Origin: JAGHAJ01 sp964559865 [NCBI: uncultured Synergistota bacterium]
GTDB taxonomy: Bacteria > Synergistota > JAGHAJ01
Assembly (NCBI GenBank): GCA_964559865.1
Contig: CAZLJD010000006.1
Coordinates: 1-42,087, forward strand
Direction: 5' to 3'
Length of the DNA: 42,087 bases
The position numbers and the translations under genes were made by a program. Shown here one piece after another: positions 1-8,140 of this stretch. How positions within the stretch are numbered: position 1 is the first letter of the stretch; each line of letters opens with the position of its first letter. Under the pieces are notes generated by a model. The model was not told the origin of the DNA. It searched no databases and saw nothing but the letters and a program-made list of their open reading frames with translations.

Positions 1-590
1 ACACAGGGTTTAGTAACCTTTCCACCTGCACGAGAAGGTTCACGGGAAACATATTTTTTCGGTGCTACAATGCTTTCTTTCGGTTCTACTGAAATCTTTT
101 TTTTGGTAGCAGCCTTCCTCTTAACCTTAACTGTGCTCTTCGCCTTGTGTTTTCTTTTATAGCTAACACGAGCACTAAATCTTCTCGTGATACCAACAAA
201 CCTCTTAGGAATAGGCTTAAGCACCGCTTTCACACACAGTCTTTTGATCACTTTCTTTTTTGGCTTTGGTATCGTAGCTACAAAGTGTTTTACATCTGTC
301 TTACTTGGAACCTGCGGATTCAACACAGCTTCTATCTTTGGTTTTAACAGCTCTTTCATCGCCTTGGACAAATCCACAGCAACGCTTCTCTCATATACCG
401 TAGAAGAAGAAACAAAACTCATCGAGACATCCAACTTCGAGGGGGGAGGAAGACTTACCACTCTGACAGCTAAGTAATGCCTTGTCTTGTCCTTTATACA
501 ACAGTTTAGCTGACTACCAAAGAGGGAGAATGCAATCAAATGCATTCCCACAGATGTGGTTACAAACAAGACCCACAATCGCTTTTTCAT
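1..590 (-). CDS. tonB: TonB-like energy-transducing protein (C-terminus outside window)
   Basis: I translated this frame directly. It stays open for 196 codons from the ATG at 590 to the window edge. The N-terminus is basic (MKKR) and followed by one hydrophobic segment at about residues 5-27, giving an inner-membrane anchor with the rest in the periplasm. After a Cys-Cys pair near residue 31 comes a region that becomes very rich in Lys, Arg, Val and Pro from about residue 90, as in the periplasm-spanning part of TonB. The C-terminal domain that touches receptor TonB boxes lies beyond the window, so family assignment depends on layout and context. Its ATG overlaps the exbD stop in an ATGA junction. 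With ExbB and ExbD it would pass proton-motive energy to the cobalamin receptor encoded upstream. Confidence 0.72.
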   Translation of the reverse strand, partial: MKKRLWVLFVTTSVGMHLIAFSLFGSQLNCCIKDKTRHYLAVRVVSLPPPSKLDVSMSFVSSSTVYERSVAVDLSKAMKELLKPKIEAVLNPQVPSKTDVKHFVATIPKPKKKVIKRLCVKAVLKPIPKRFVGITRRFSARVSYKRKHKAKSTVKVKRKAATKKKISVEPKESIVAPKKYVSREPSRAGGKVTKPC

Positions 591-1009
591 TGACTCTCTT
601 CTGGAATAGTAGCAAGCCAGAATCTATCTATCCTATTCTTGTGTAAAGCATCGATAAGTCTTATCACAGCACCATAAGGTGCATCTCTGTCTGCCTTAAT
701 GATAACCCACGACTTATCCGTTGTAAAGCCCCTCTTAGCCTTGATAGCATCGATAACACCTTCCAAGTCATACCGTTCCCCTGACATATAGTAACTTCCA
801 CTCCTATCTACAGAAACAAAAACACGGTTTTTTGTAACCTGGGGTTTTGGAAGAGAAGATCTTGGTAGCTTGATCGTAATACCATTGTAATTTTGGATAA
901 ATGTGGTGGTCAACACGAGAAATATTATCAGTTGCAATATTATATCTACCAGTGGAGTGATGTCTACAGAAAGTTCTTCTTCCTGTTGACTATCTCTGAA
1001 GTCTATCAT
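587..1009 (-). CDS. exbD: ExbD/TolR-family biopolymer transport protein
   Basis: This 140-residue protein has the ExbD layout. A short cytoplasmic head is followed by one membrane segment at about residues 17-38 starting with ITPLVDIILQ, then a periplasmic domain. Asp22 in that segment corresponds to the proton-path aspartate of ExbD (Asp25 in E. coli). It should form the ExbB-ExbD-TonB motor in the inner membrane. It overlaps btuF by 20 bases upstream and the tonB-like gene by 4 bases downstream, so it is translated as part of the riboswitch-controlled operon. TolR is the main alternative, but the receptor and BtuF neighbours favour a TonB role. Confidence 0.9.
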   Translation of the reverse strand: MIDFRDSQQEEELSVDITPLVDIILQLIIFLVLTTTFIQNYNGITIKLPRSSLPKPQVTKNRVFVSVDRSGSYYMSGERYDLEGVIDAIKAKRGFTTDKSWVIIKADRDAPYGAVIRLIDALHKNRIDRFWLATIPEESQ

Positions 1010-1904
1010 TTGCCCACCTTCTAAATATTTCGTACATCTGCTTTAATGCAACCACCGTCCTTGGACCCGTCCTGAAAAGAATGTCTGCATCCATCTCGTA
1101 TATGGCATTATACTTTACAGCATTTATCTTCAAACCACAGAAGAGTGCCTTTATCCTCTTCTCAGACAACCCCATGCCACCCTTACCACCAGCAAAGAGT
1201 ATTATATCTGGATTATCCACCAAAACTTTAGATCTGCTGTAAAGTGGGAAGTGTTCGGGCAGATCTTTTGTGATACATATTCCACCAGCCATCGTTATAA
1301 GGTCTGTAACCACAGACTTTCCACCCACTGTCTCAAGTGGGTTATCCCACATTATAAAGAACACACGAGGTTTCACAGGGAGCATCTTTGCTTTTTTCCG
1401 AATGTTATCTATCTCTCTACGAATCTTCTGCAGCAGAACCATGCCTTTTTCTCCTCTGCCAAGTATGAGAGCAACATCTCTTATTTCTCTGTAAACTGCA
1501 TCTATAGAAGCATACAACCTAAAGGCAAATGTCTTTATACCAAAACCGTAAAGGTATGCAAACAATTTCCTATGAACATCGGCTAATCCAAACACAAGGT
1601 CAGGCTTCATGTAGACGATTAGCTCCTTATTTGGGTTCCAGACACCACCTATCCTCTTTTTTTTCAAAGCAGCAGGTGGATAGTTCGCATAGTTGGTAAC
1701 AGCTACAAGTTTGTCCTCTCCCCCAACTGCATAGATGGTCTCTGTGATACTGGGGGCAAGCGATATAACTCTCTTAGGTACCTTATCAAAACACACATTT
1801 CTCCCAAGATCATCTCTCAAACATACATTAAAGGCATAAGAGCGTGAGCCCCAAGAAACACATAACAGCACACACAAAACTACTACGAACTTCTTCCTAA
1901 GCAT
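990..1904 (-). CDS. btuF: Periplasmic cobalamin-binding protein, BtuF-like
   Basis: The protein is an ABC-type binding protein of the BtuF/FhuD helical-backbone class. It has a signal peptide with a basic start (MLRKKF), a hydrophobic core and a likely cut after SYA. The opening VPKRVISLAPSITETIYAVG and the later RIGGVWNPNKELIVYMKPDL stretch are typical of BtuF. I chose the ATG at 1904 (304 residues) because it puts the signal peptide at the start and overlaps the exbB stop by 8 bases; an upstream start at 1931 adds nine residues. There is no lipobox, so the product should be free in the periplasm. It sits between exbB and exbD, which is an unusual place. No BtuC or BtuD gene is seen, so its permease must be elsewhere. 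The riboswitch points to a corrinoid ligand; haem or siderophore binding is less likely. Confidence 0.88.
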   Translation of the reverse strand: MLRKKFVVVLCVLLCVSWGSRSYAFNVCLRDDLGRNVCFDKVPKRVISLAPSITETIYAVGGEDKLVAVTNYANYPPAALKKKRIGGVWNPNKELIVYMKPDLVFGLADVHRKLFAYLYGFGIKTFAFRLYASIDAVYREIRDVALILGRGEKGMVLLQKIRREIDNIRKKAKMLPVKPRVFFIMWDNPLETVGGKSVVTDLITMAGGICITKDLPEHFPLYSRSKVLVDNPDIILFAGGKGGMGLSEKRIKALFCGLKINAVKYNAIYEMDADILFRTGPRTVVALKQMYEIFRRWANDRLQR

Positions 1905-2403
1905 CTTTGCCACTAATCCTTTCAATAACACCCTCTTCCAGTGAGGTCCTTGCCCTATCCACCAAGGAAGAGAAGTAGGAATGAAACAGTATAGCAGGAA
2001 TAGCCGACACTAATCCTGCAACAGTCGTGAGCAATGCCTCCCAAATGCCAGACGCAAGGGCGTTAGGGTTTCCTATGTTTCCAAGAGACACTTGTTGAAA
2101 TACCTTCACCATACCAAGCACAGTACCTAACAAACCCAACATGGGAAGCACTTTTCCCAAAACATACAGGAGCGTAAGTCTCTTCTTCACAGCGAGTAAC
2201 TCTTTTCTGCCACGCATGTTGATGATACTAAACTTATCCTCGCTATCACTTACGCCACCCACAATCCTCTCTATGGCACCATGTATTCCTTTTTTGTTAA
2301 ATCTGTAAAAAAACCACAACCTCTCTAAAATGACAGTCCACACTAAGATAGAGCACCCCGCAATGACATACATCACGGGGCCCCCAAGTTTAAGCCACTC
2401 CAT
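1897..2403 (-). CDS. exbB: ExbB/TolQ/MotA-family proton channel protein
   Basis: The 168-residue protein has the ExbB topology. One membrane segment lies near the N-terminus (about residues 8-30). A cytoplasmic loop follows, then two more segments at about 78-101 (VLPMLGLLGTVLGMVKVF) and 118-143 (LLTTVAGLVSAIPAILFHSY). The GLLGTVLGM and TTVAGLVSAIPA motifs are the family signature. It is shorter than E. coli ExbB, mainly in the loop, as in many MotA/TolQ/ExbB proteins of non-enteric bacteria. Only 3 bases separate it from the receptor stop, and it overlaps btuF by 8 bases. It would be the pentameric stator part of the motor energising cobalamin import. Confidence 0.9.
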   Translation of the reverse strand: MEWLKLGGPVMYVIAGCSILVWTVILERLWFFYRFNKKGIHGAIERIVGGVSDSEDKFSIINMRGRKELLAVKKRLTLLYVLGKVLPMLGLLGTVLGMVKVFQQVSLGNIGNPNALASGIWEALLTTVAGLVSAIPAILFHSYFSSLVDRARTSLEEGVIERISGKDA

Positions 2404-2406
2404 AAC

Positions 2407-4263
2407 TTAAAACTCGTAGGAAAGCATTAGATACACTCTCCTGCCTTCCCCCAAATAGCCCTTTCTCACTTCATAAGAAGCATCAAACAGATTACTAACA
2501 TCAATGCCAAGTTCTAAACCGCTGGAGAATTTTCTATGTAAACTGAGGTTCACCACACCATAACTGGAAAGGGTATACGGAACATATAAATCGTTAAACT
2601 CTCTCTTACCCACATACTCATAATGGAGCGAAAAGGAATTCTTACTATCCCGATAAAAGATTCCAACTTTGGCTTGCCATTCAGGTATCCCACACTTGTA
2701 CCATTTCGAACTATCCTGTGCATTGGGATTTCCCTTATCCTCCGCCCTTTCGTATGTCAACCCAACAAAGTAACCAAAATGGTCGCTAACCTTATACCTC
2801 AAGGAAAATTCAACCCCACCCATTCGGAAGTCCTGAACATTTGAAGGCGTCCAGATGAAAGGATTATCCTTCTTAGGCGCCCAGCTTATGTAATCGGAAA
2901 GGGTTTGATAAAAGAAAGACAGCTTATATTCAATCCTGTCACTTACCCCCTTTACACCTGTCTCGTATGTCCACCCTCTCTCAGGTTCCAGATTCGGGTT
3001 TCCCGGGGTCCAAGGGTTGTTGAAGTAAAGGTCGTCAAATGTAGGTAACTTAAATGCCCTGCCAACATTTAGAAACCACCGCCGCCCTTTACCAATTCCC
3101 ACAGACACCCCAAATCTCGGCAAAAACTCCGTGTAGTCCTTTGCGTCACTTTGATCTATGGTTTCGTATCTGCCACCTATCGTCCACTCCACACCACTGC
3201 TCAATAACCTATCCTCAAAATAGACGGACTTCAGGTCCCTACTATGGCTGTCATCAGTAGTGCTATCTATACTCTGCCTCTCCAAGTTTACACCCACAAT
3301 CAGCAAATTGTTATCTGAAAGTATAAACTTCCTTCGTATGTCTAACCCCTTAACCACATCTTCGTGGGAGTTATAGGGTGCCGAAAATGGATTAGTCGTG
3401 ATGTATTCCTTATTATACTTGTGGTAATAAAGGTTGGCACTCCACAATCCGTAATCAAATAAAAAGTGGTAAAAGTTGGTCTTGGTCGTGCTGGTATTAG
3501 CATACCCAAGATACTGATAATCACAGGATACATTCGCATACCCGTAGTAGAAAGTCCACATTTTACCACCAATCTTAAAATCTATAAACTTACCGTCTGA
3601 GCCGAGAAAGTCATCGTAATAGTAAGTGTTTTCTCCAAAAGGTATATATTTGTGATACCCTCTGACTTTTCCCATACTAAACTTGACACCACTAATAAAG
3701 TATCCAAGACCACCTTCATTGCCAGAGGCACTAAAGCTATAGTGTCTGTAGTCATTATCACCGGTTTGAGCACTAAGACTCGCTCTCTTCTGCTTGGTGC
3801 CCCCCTTCGTTATAATGTTTACCACCCCACCAAATGCTGCATCTCCATAAAGTGAAGAAGCAGCACCCTTTACGATTTCTATCCTTTTCACCTCAGATAT
3901 GGGTATCAATCCCAGATTGAAGGAAAAATTAGCAGACTCCCCTTGAGGATTATTCACAGGGACACCATCTATCATAACCACTATCTCTTTGGTTACCCCT
4001 CTTATGGTAAGCCAATTATCCATACCAACAGGACCATTTGCCCCATATTCCAATCCAACAACAAACCTCAGCGCATCAGCGAGCGTAACTGCCCCCATAG
4101 ATCTTAACTCATCACCAGTGACAACTTCCACCGAAGCAGGAGAGTTAAGCCACTTCTCAGCCAACCTACTCGCAGTGACAACAGTCGGGTTAAGTACATA
4201 ACCGTAAGCACCTCCTATAAATACCAACAGTAATAGCAACGCTATAGCAACTTTTCTTATCAC
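2407..4263 (-). CDS. btuB: TonB-dependent outer-membrane cobalamin receptor, BtuB-like
   Basis: This 618-residue outer-membrane transporter starts at GTG 4263. A run of seven G residues lies 6 bases ahead as the ribosome site, and a clear signal peptide begins MIRKVAIALLLLLVFIGG. Next come a TonB-box-like TVVTASR, a plug domain at about residues 25-150 (LRSMGAVTLADALRF, LTIRGV, VMIDGVPVNN, VEIVKGAASSLYGDAAFGG in the usual order) and a beta-barrel rich in alternating aromatic residues. The chain ends in a terminal Phe (LSYEF), as barrel proteins do. The open frame runs on upstream to 4425, but that part is riboswitch aptamer. The upstream cobalamin riboswitch supports corrinoid as the cargo. 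Import would be driven by the ExbB, ExbD and TonB-like products downstream. Confidence 0.9.
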   Translation of the reverse strand: MIRKVAIALLLLLVFIGGAYGYVLNPTVVTASRLAEKWLNSPASVEVVTGDELRSMGAVTLADALRFVVGLEYGANGPVGMDNWLTIRGVTKEIVVMIDGVPVNNPQGESANFSFNLGLIPISEVKRIEIVKGAASSLYGDAAFGGVVNIITKGGTKQKRASLSAQTGDNDYRHYSFSASGNEGGLGYFISGVKFSMGKVRGYHKYIPFGENTYYYDDFLGSDGKFIDFKIGGKMWTFYYGYANVSCDYQYLGYANTSTTKTNFYHFLFDYGLWSANLYYHKYNKEYITTNPFSAPYNSHEDVVKGLDIRRKFILSDNNLLIVGVNLERQSIDSTTDDSHSRDLKSVYFEDRLLSSGVEWTIGGRYETIDQSDAKDYTEFLPRFGVSVGIGKGRRWFLNVGRAFKLPTFDDLYFNNPWTPGNPNLEPERGWTYETGVKGVSDRIEYKLSFFYQTLSDYISWAPKKDNPFIWTPSNVQDFRMGGVEFSLRYKVSDHFGYFVGLTYERAEDKGNPNAQDSSKWYKCGIPEWQAKVGIFYRDSKNSFSLHYEYVGKREFNDLYVPYTLSSYGVVNLSLHRKFSSGLELGIDVSNLFDASYEVRKGYLGEGRRVYLMLSYEF

Positions 4264-4295
4264 TTTAATCCCCCCCAGGAAAAAACTTTTTACAC

Positions 4296-4313
4296 CCCTT
4301 ACCCGCGTAAGGG
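4296..4313 (-). promoter_or_regulatory. Expression-platform hairpin between B12 aptamer and btuB start
   Basis: CCCTTAC and GTAAGGG form a perfect 7-bp stem with a 4-base loop. It lies between the aptamer and the G-rich ribosome site at 4270-4276. A T6 run occurs only about ten bases after the stem, so it is a poor intrinsic terminator. Control of ribosome access, or a loop-loop contact with the aptamer, is the likelier role. That role is inferred from position only. Confidence 0.5.
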
Positions 4314-4329
4314 CATGTAATCCACACTT

Positions 4330-4482
4330 CCGAAGGCATCGGTCTCCTGGCTGAGGGGTCATCCTACTTTGCTCTGCCTTCCCAGAGGCAAAACCTCCAG
4401 TGGCTTCATGTGAGCATTTCGTCACCCATCACAGTGGCGGGGCCGCACCAGATTCTCACTGGTTTCCCGTGCATGCCCGACG
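4330..4482 (-). promoter_or_regulatory. Cobalamin (B12) riboswitch
   Basis: Read on the minus strand this leader has the conserved parts of the cobalamin aptamer in order. They are an ACGGGAAACCAGTGAGAATC stretch, GCGGCCCCGCCACTGTGA, GAAGCCACTGGAG with the B12-box heptamer GCCACTG at 4398-4404, then GGGAAGGC and CAGGAGACCGATGCC. The closing helix pairs GGCAT near the 5' end with ATGCC near the 3' end. About 66 bases separate the aptamer from the GTG of the receptor gene. Established function of this class is to shut off B12-uptake genes when adenosyl- or methylcobalamin is plentiful. The classic core supports the call strongly without a covariance search. Confidence 0.96.
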
Positions 4483-4531
4483 TGCAAATATACAATTGAA
4501 AAAGACAAGTCCTTATTAACTCAAAGTGTTT

Positions 4532-4792
4532 CTATCTTGAACCCACTATAAACTTGATAGCCGTTCTCTCCTCCCCATCAATCTCAATCTTGGCAAAAGC
4601 GGGAACACAAACGAGGTCAATACCGTTGGGAGCAACAAAACCCCTTGCTATTGCAATTGCCTTCACAGCCTGATTAACTGCACCAGCACCTACTGCTTGA
4701 ACCTCTGCTTCATTCCTCTCCCTCAGTACAGCAGCCAAAGCTCCTGCAACTGATTTTGGCTTGGATTGCGCCGACACCCTCAAAATTTCCAT
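4532..4792 (-). CDS. spoVS: Stage V sporulation protein S (SpoVS) family
   Basis: The 86-residue product matches SpoVS along its whole length: MEILRVSAQSKPKSVAGALA at the start, QAVGAGAVNQAVKAIAIARG in the middle and a C-terminal half ending in IKFIVGSR. SpoVS is an Alba-like small protein needed for late sporulation in Bacillus, but it also occurs in many non-sporulating thermophiles where its role is unknown. It has a very strong ribosome site (AAGGAGGAGG, 7 bases before the ATG) and its own promoter, so it is probably well expressed. No other sporulation gene is in the window, so it should not be read as evidence of spores. Confidence 0.93.
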   Translation of the reverse strand: MEILRVSAQSKPKSVAGALAAVLRERNEAEVQAVGAGAVNQAVKAIAIARGFVAPNGIDLVCVPAFAKIEIDGEERTAIKFIVGSR

Positions 4793-4857
4793 GCTTTAAA
4801 ACCTCCTCCTTACAAAGGGATGTAATTAAGTACAACAAGATAGAAGACACCTCTTAT

Positions 4858-4886
4858 ACTATACACGAACACTACAGGAAAATCAA
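4858..4886 (-). promoter_or_regulatory. Sigma-70-type promoter for spoVS
   Basis: On the minus strand TTGATT (4881-4886) and TATAGT (4858-4863) are 17 bases apart. The -10 box lies about 65 bases ahead of the spoVS ATG, in the only sizeable gap between the radical SAM gene and spoVS. It lets spoVS be expressed apart from the fatty-acid operon and could also feed the btu leader, for which I see no convincing promoter. Confidence 0.6.
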
Positions 4887-4893
4887 TACCCAA

Positions 4894-5925
4894 TTATGCC
4901 ACTTTTTTATAATGGATTATGAATTTTCCTCTTTCTACTTCCTCACTTTTGACGATGTTTACCTTAATCTCTGGATACCTATCCCTTAGCTTCAAAAGGT
5001 TCAAGTTGTGCTGGCCCCTAAAAATACTCTCGTCTCTCGGATTTACAACGATGGAAACCTCCCCAGAGGTAATCCCTTCAAATCTATCCACTAACTCGTC
5101 GTAAAAGACAGCAGATTTCACCAGTTCACCAAAGGCAGGGTGATACGGACCCGACAGTATCTCTATACCCCACCTCATCGTGGGAATATCCTGCAAACCT
5201 ATCCTAACAACTCCTATACCAGCTTCTCTAAACCTCTTATAAGCGTACTTGGCAAGGTCAACAGCTTCCCCAAGCGTAAGTGGGTTATACCTTCCATCTA
5301 AATACATATCTGCAAGTTCCGAGTCTTTGACTACCAAGCAGGGATATATTCTAACAAATTCAGGTTTAATCTCACTTACGATCAGGTTTACCGTATGGTA
5401 AAATTCCTCTCCCGTATCACCGGGAAGTCCTAACATTATCTGCAAACCAAGTGTCAAACCAGCACTCTTTACCCTCCCAGCAGCTTCTACAGCGTCTGCT
5501 GCCGTATGACCCCGCTTACTCTTTAACAGAACATTATCATCAAGAGACTGCACCCCTATTTCAACAGTTTTCACACCGCTATTCTTAAGAAACTCTATCT
5601 CTCCCACTGACAGACAGTCTGGCCTCGTCGAAAGCCTTATCCCCCACAAACCTCGCAACTCTACATACCTATGAGCAACCGCCAACAGCCGTTCTTGGAG
5701 TACTCGTGGCAAACAAGAGAAGCTCCCCCCATAAAAGGCAATCTCCACCCTCTGCACATCTTGAGGCAGAGTGGAAAGGCTTTGTGAAATGTGAGAGCTA
5801 ATAGACTGAATGTCAACTTCCCCTTTATATCCAGTAATTTTCCTCTGATTGCAAAAGACACACCTGTGAGGACATCCCATAAACGGGATAAAAACAGGAA
5901 TGACCTTCTCTCTAAATACCCTCAT
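4894..5925 (-). CDS. Radical SAM protein, Elp3-like without acetyltransferase domain
   Basis: The 343-residue protein carries the radical SAM cluster motif CPHRCVFC (Cys18, Cys22, Cys25) right after the first strand. A GGSFS glycine-rich SAM-binding stretch follows at about residue 65. The TRPDCLSVGEIEFLK, VEIGVQSLDDNVLLKSKRGH and GLQIMLGLPGD stretches are those of Elp3/HemN-like enzymes. It lacks the GNAT domain of full-length Elp3. This gene commonly follows rnc in Firmicutes-type fatty-acid operons, which is the case here with a 14-base overlap. Its substrate is not established; an RNA-related role is guessed from similarity to Elp3. It is the last gene before a 101-base gap. Confidence 0.85.
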   Translation of the reverse strand: MRVFREKVIPVFIPFMGCPHRCVFCNQRKITGYKGEVDIQSISSHISQSLSTLPQDVQRVEIAFYGGSFSCLPRVLQERLLAVAHRYVELRGLWGIRLSTRPDCLSVGEIEFLKNSGVKTVEIGVQSLDDNVLLKSKRGHTAADAVEAAGRVKSAGLTLGLQIMLGLPGDTGEEFYHTVNLIVSEIKPEFVRIYPCLVVKDSELADMYLDGRYNPLTLGEAVDLAKYAYKRFREAGIGVVRIGLQDIPTMRWGIEILSGPYHPAFGELVKSAVFYDELVDRFEGITSGEVSIVVNPRDESIFRGQHNLNLLKLRDRYPEIKVNIVKSEEVERGKFIIHYKKVA

Positions 5926-6562
5926 TCTCCTTCAACCACTTCATTGCAACCCCAGCCGCACGCTGAGATGCCAGCTTCTTGCTTCTACCTTCACCCTCTC
6001 CAACCACCTTACCCCCAATCTCCACAACCACCTTAAACGTTCTCCTATGAGGGGGACCTTTCTCAGAGATTACTCTATACTTCGGAATCTCCTTAAATCT
6101 GGATTGCACTATCTCCTGCAATCTACTCCTATCATCGTATATCTCATCCTCATCAAGATCCTTAAGCAGTAATCTCTTTATAATAGCCCTGACAGGCCTC
6201 ATACCGCCATCCAGATATATGGCTGCTAACACCGCTTCAAGTGTATCCGCAAGTATAGATATATTTTCTCTGTACCCGTCCCTCTCACCCTCTTTGCCAA
6301 CCATGAGGTACTCCCCAAGACCCTGTTTCTTTGCAACATTCCCAAGTGATTCTTCTTTAACAAGGTATGCCCTCGCACGGGAGAGCATACCTTCATTCCA
6401 ATCAGGATGCATCCTAAAGAGCTCTTCTGCAACCACAAATCCAAGGAGGGCATCTCCTAAAAACTCTAAAACTTCGTTATTCTCTCCCTGTCTTGCAGAA
6501 GAGTGCAACAACGCTCTCTGCAGCAGGGATTCATCCTTAAAAGTATAACCTAAAACCCTCAT
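5912..6562 (-). CDS. rnc: Ribonuclease III
   Basis: The 216-residue enzyme has the RNase III endonuclease domain (about 1-135). Its signature is [10 protein letters not shown] with Glu33 and Asp37, and the second metal-binding pair lies in [16 protein letters not shown] (Asp106, Glu109). A double-stranded RNA-binding domain follows at about 143-212, ending in the usual [17 protein letters not shown] helix. It cuts double-stranded regions of rRNA precursors and mRNAs. The N-terminus is a few residues shorter than usual, starting right at the GYTF motif; a stop codon two codons upstream in frame rules out a longer version. It overlaps fabF by 4 bases (ATGA). Confidence 0.96.
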   Translation of the reverse strand: MRVLGYTFKDESLLQRALLHSSARQGENNEVLEFLGDALLGFVVAEELFRMHPDWNEGMLSRARAYLVKEESLGNVAKKQGLGEYLMVGKEGERDGYRENISILADTLEAVLAAIYLDGGMRPVRAIIKRLLLKDLDEDEIYDDRSRLQEIVQSRFKEIPKYRVISEKGPPHRRTFKVVVEIGGKVVGEGEGRSKKLASQRAAGVAMKWLKENEGI

Positions 6563-7803
6563 CCTTCATACTTTTTGAAAACAAATACTATGTTATGCCC
6601 CCCAAATCCAAACGAATCTTTCATAAATGTGCGAATATCCTTCCTTAACGCCTTATTGGGTACATAGTTCAAGTCGCATTCTGGGTCTGGAACCTCATAG
6701 TTGATGGTTGGGTGTATTACACCCTCCTCAAAGGCAAGCAAAGAGGCAATTATCTCCACTGAGGCAGCTGCACCCAGGAGGTGACCTATCATGGATTTTG
6801 TGGAACTGATGGGTATCTCGTATGCCCTATCACCAAAGACATTCTTTATAGCAAGTGTCTCTATTTTATCATTCAAAGGCGTAGATGTGCCGTGAGCATT
6901 TATGTAGTCTATATCATTCACAGTAAGCCCTGCACGGGATATCGCCAACCTCATAGCCCTTGCAGCCTCTTCACCAGAAGGAAGAGGAGCAGCTATATGA
7001 TAGGCATCACAAGTAGCAGCATACGAAACCAACTCAGCATATATGTGAGCTCCCCTATTTATCGCATGCTCAAGCTCTTCCAATACAAGAATACCAGCTC
7101 CTTCTCCTATAACAAAACCGTCTCTTGTCTTGTCAAATGGACGAGACGCCTTTTCTGGCTCATCGTTCCTAACAGAGAGTGCCTTCATTGCAGAAAATCC
7201 CGCAACACCTATAGGAGAGACCGCCGCTTCAGAACCACCAGTTATCATTATATCTGCGTCTCCCCTTCTTATAACCTCGTAAGCATCTGCAATGGAGTGT
7301 CCGCTGGTAGCACACGCAGAAACCACTGCATAATTCGGTCCCTTAGCCTGATATTTAATCGCAAGATAAGCAGAAGACATGTTTATAATCATCATGGGTA
7401 TAAAAAACGGGCTTACCCTTTTTGGACCTCTTTTTAACAGAACTTCTATCTGCTGCGAAGACGTGTGTATACCACCCTCCCCACTACCTACTATAACCCC
7501 AAACCTCTCATGGTCTATCTTTTCCATATCCAGAGCTGCATCTTCAACTGCCATAATCCCAGCAGCCATAGTAAAGTGAATAACCCTATCTAACCTTTTA
7601 ACCTCTTTCTTATCAGGTATATATTGTGATGGGTCAAAACCCTTGACTTCTCCAGCTATTTGAGAAGGGTAATCACTCGGGTCAAAAGCCTCTATCCTCG
7701 CAATACCATTCTTTCCCTCTTTTACTGCCTGCCAGAACTCCTCTTTACCAATCCCTATCGGTGATACTACTCCTATACCTGTAACAACAACCCTTCTGTC
7801 CAA
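6559..7803 (-). CDS. fabF: 3-oxoacyl-ACP synthase II (KAS II)
   Basis: The 414-residue condensing enzyme has the full FabF signature. The nucleophile Cys164 is in [11 protein letters not shown], and the catalytic histidines are in [12 protein letters not shown] and [13 protein letters not shown]. The glycine-rich end is FGFGGHN. It elongates acyl-ACP with malonyl-ACP in the cytosol. Length and motif spacing match the family. It lies 50 bases downstream of acpP inside the FapR-controlled operon and overlaps rnc by 4 bases. No fabB or fabZ is in this cluster, so the dehydratase must be encoded elsewhere. Confidence 0.96.
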   Translation of the reverse strand: MDRRVVVTGIGVVSPIGIGKEEFWQAVKEGKNGIARIEAFDPSDYPSQIAGEVKGFDPSQYIPDKKEVKRLDRVIHFTMAAGIMAVEDAALDMEKIDHERFGVIVGSGEGGIHTSSQQIEVLLKRGPKRVSPFFIPMMIINMSSAYLAIKYQAKGPNYAVVSACATSGHSIADAYEVIRRGDADIMITGGSEAAVSPIGVAGFSAMKALSVRNDEPEKASRPFDKTRDGFVIGEGAGILVLEELEHAINRGAHIYAELVSYAATCDAYHIAAPLPSGEEAARAMRLAISRAGLTVNDIDYINAHGTSTPLNDKIETLAIKNVFGDRAYEIPISSTKSMIGHLLGAAASVEIIASLLAFEEGVIHPTINYEVPDPECDLNYVPNKALRKDIRTFMKDSFGFGGHNIVFVFKKYEG

Positions 7804-7853
7804 GAGCCATCCACCCCTTAACTAAAGATGAGTAGAGGGCAAAAGCCCCCTAC

Positions 7854-8117
7854 TTAATCCTCAATACCCAACTTTTCTTTAACATACTCGTAAGCCGCTC
7901 CGACAGTGGTCAACTTTTCAGCCTCTTCATCGGGAATCTCGATATCAAATGTCTCCTCCAGTGCCATAACCAGCTCCACTATGTCGAGCGAGTCGGCACC
8001 CAGGTCATCTACAAAAGATGCCTCCGGTTTGATCTCCTCCTCATCTACTCCTAACCTATCAACCACTATCTTTTTCAGCTTTTCCATGAGTTCCTCACTT
8101 GTCATATTTTCAGCCAC
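7854..8117 (-). CDS. acpP: Acyl carrier protein
   Basis: This is an acidic four-helix acyl carrier protein of 87 residues. The phosphopantetheine attachment serine is in [14 protein letters not shown] (about Ser43). It carries growing acyl chains between the Fab enzymes. I chose GTG 8117 as start because it lies 8 bases after GGAGG in a ribosome site that reads AGGAGGTGAT, a full ten-base complement of the usual 16S rRNA end. The longer frame from GTG 8126 would start inside that site. ATG 8105 (MTSEEL) is also possible but 16 bases from the site. Such a site suggests very high translation, as expected for ACP. Confidence 0.95.
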   Translation of the reverse strand: MAENMTSEELMEKLKKIVVDRLGVDEEEIKPEASFVDDLGADSLDIVELVMALEETFDIEIPDEEAEKLTTVGAAYEYVKEKLGIED

Positions 8118-8140
8118 CTTTATCACCTCCTCCCGATAAG

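Noticed and set aside
147-477. Small plus-strand frames opposite the TonB-like gene
   Set aside because: The minus-strand frame continues the operon with an ATGA junction and a membrane anchor; the plus-strand frames are shadows.
1820-1904. Lipoprotein signal in BtuF
   Set aside because: The cysteines in the hydrophobic core are not preceded by a lipobox pattern (Leu-x-Gly/Ala-Cys), so a normal signal peptide is more likely.
4270-4313. Intrinsic terminator as the riboswitch expression platform
   Set aside because: The 7-bp stem is not directly followed by a T-run; the T6 is about ten bases downstream, so I list it only as a hairpin of unknown mode.
4264-4425. N-terminal extension of the BtuB-like protein starting at 4425
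   Set aside because: The added 54 residues are translation of the cobalamin riboswitch, lack any signal peptide, and the GTG at 4263 has its own G-rich ribosome site followed by a proper signal sequence.
4483-4531. A promoter for the btu riboswitch transcript
   Set aside because: A TATATT is present, but no -35-like box lies 16-18 bases before it, so I do not list it.
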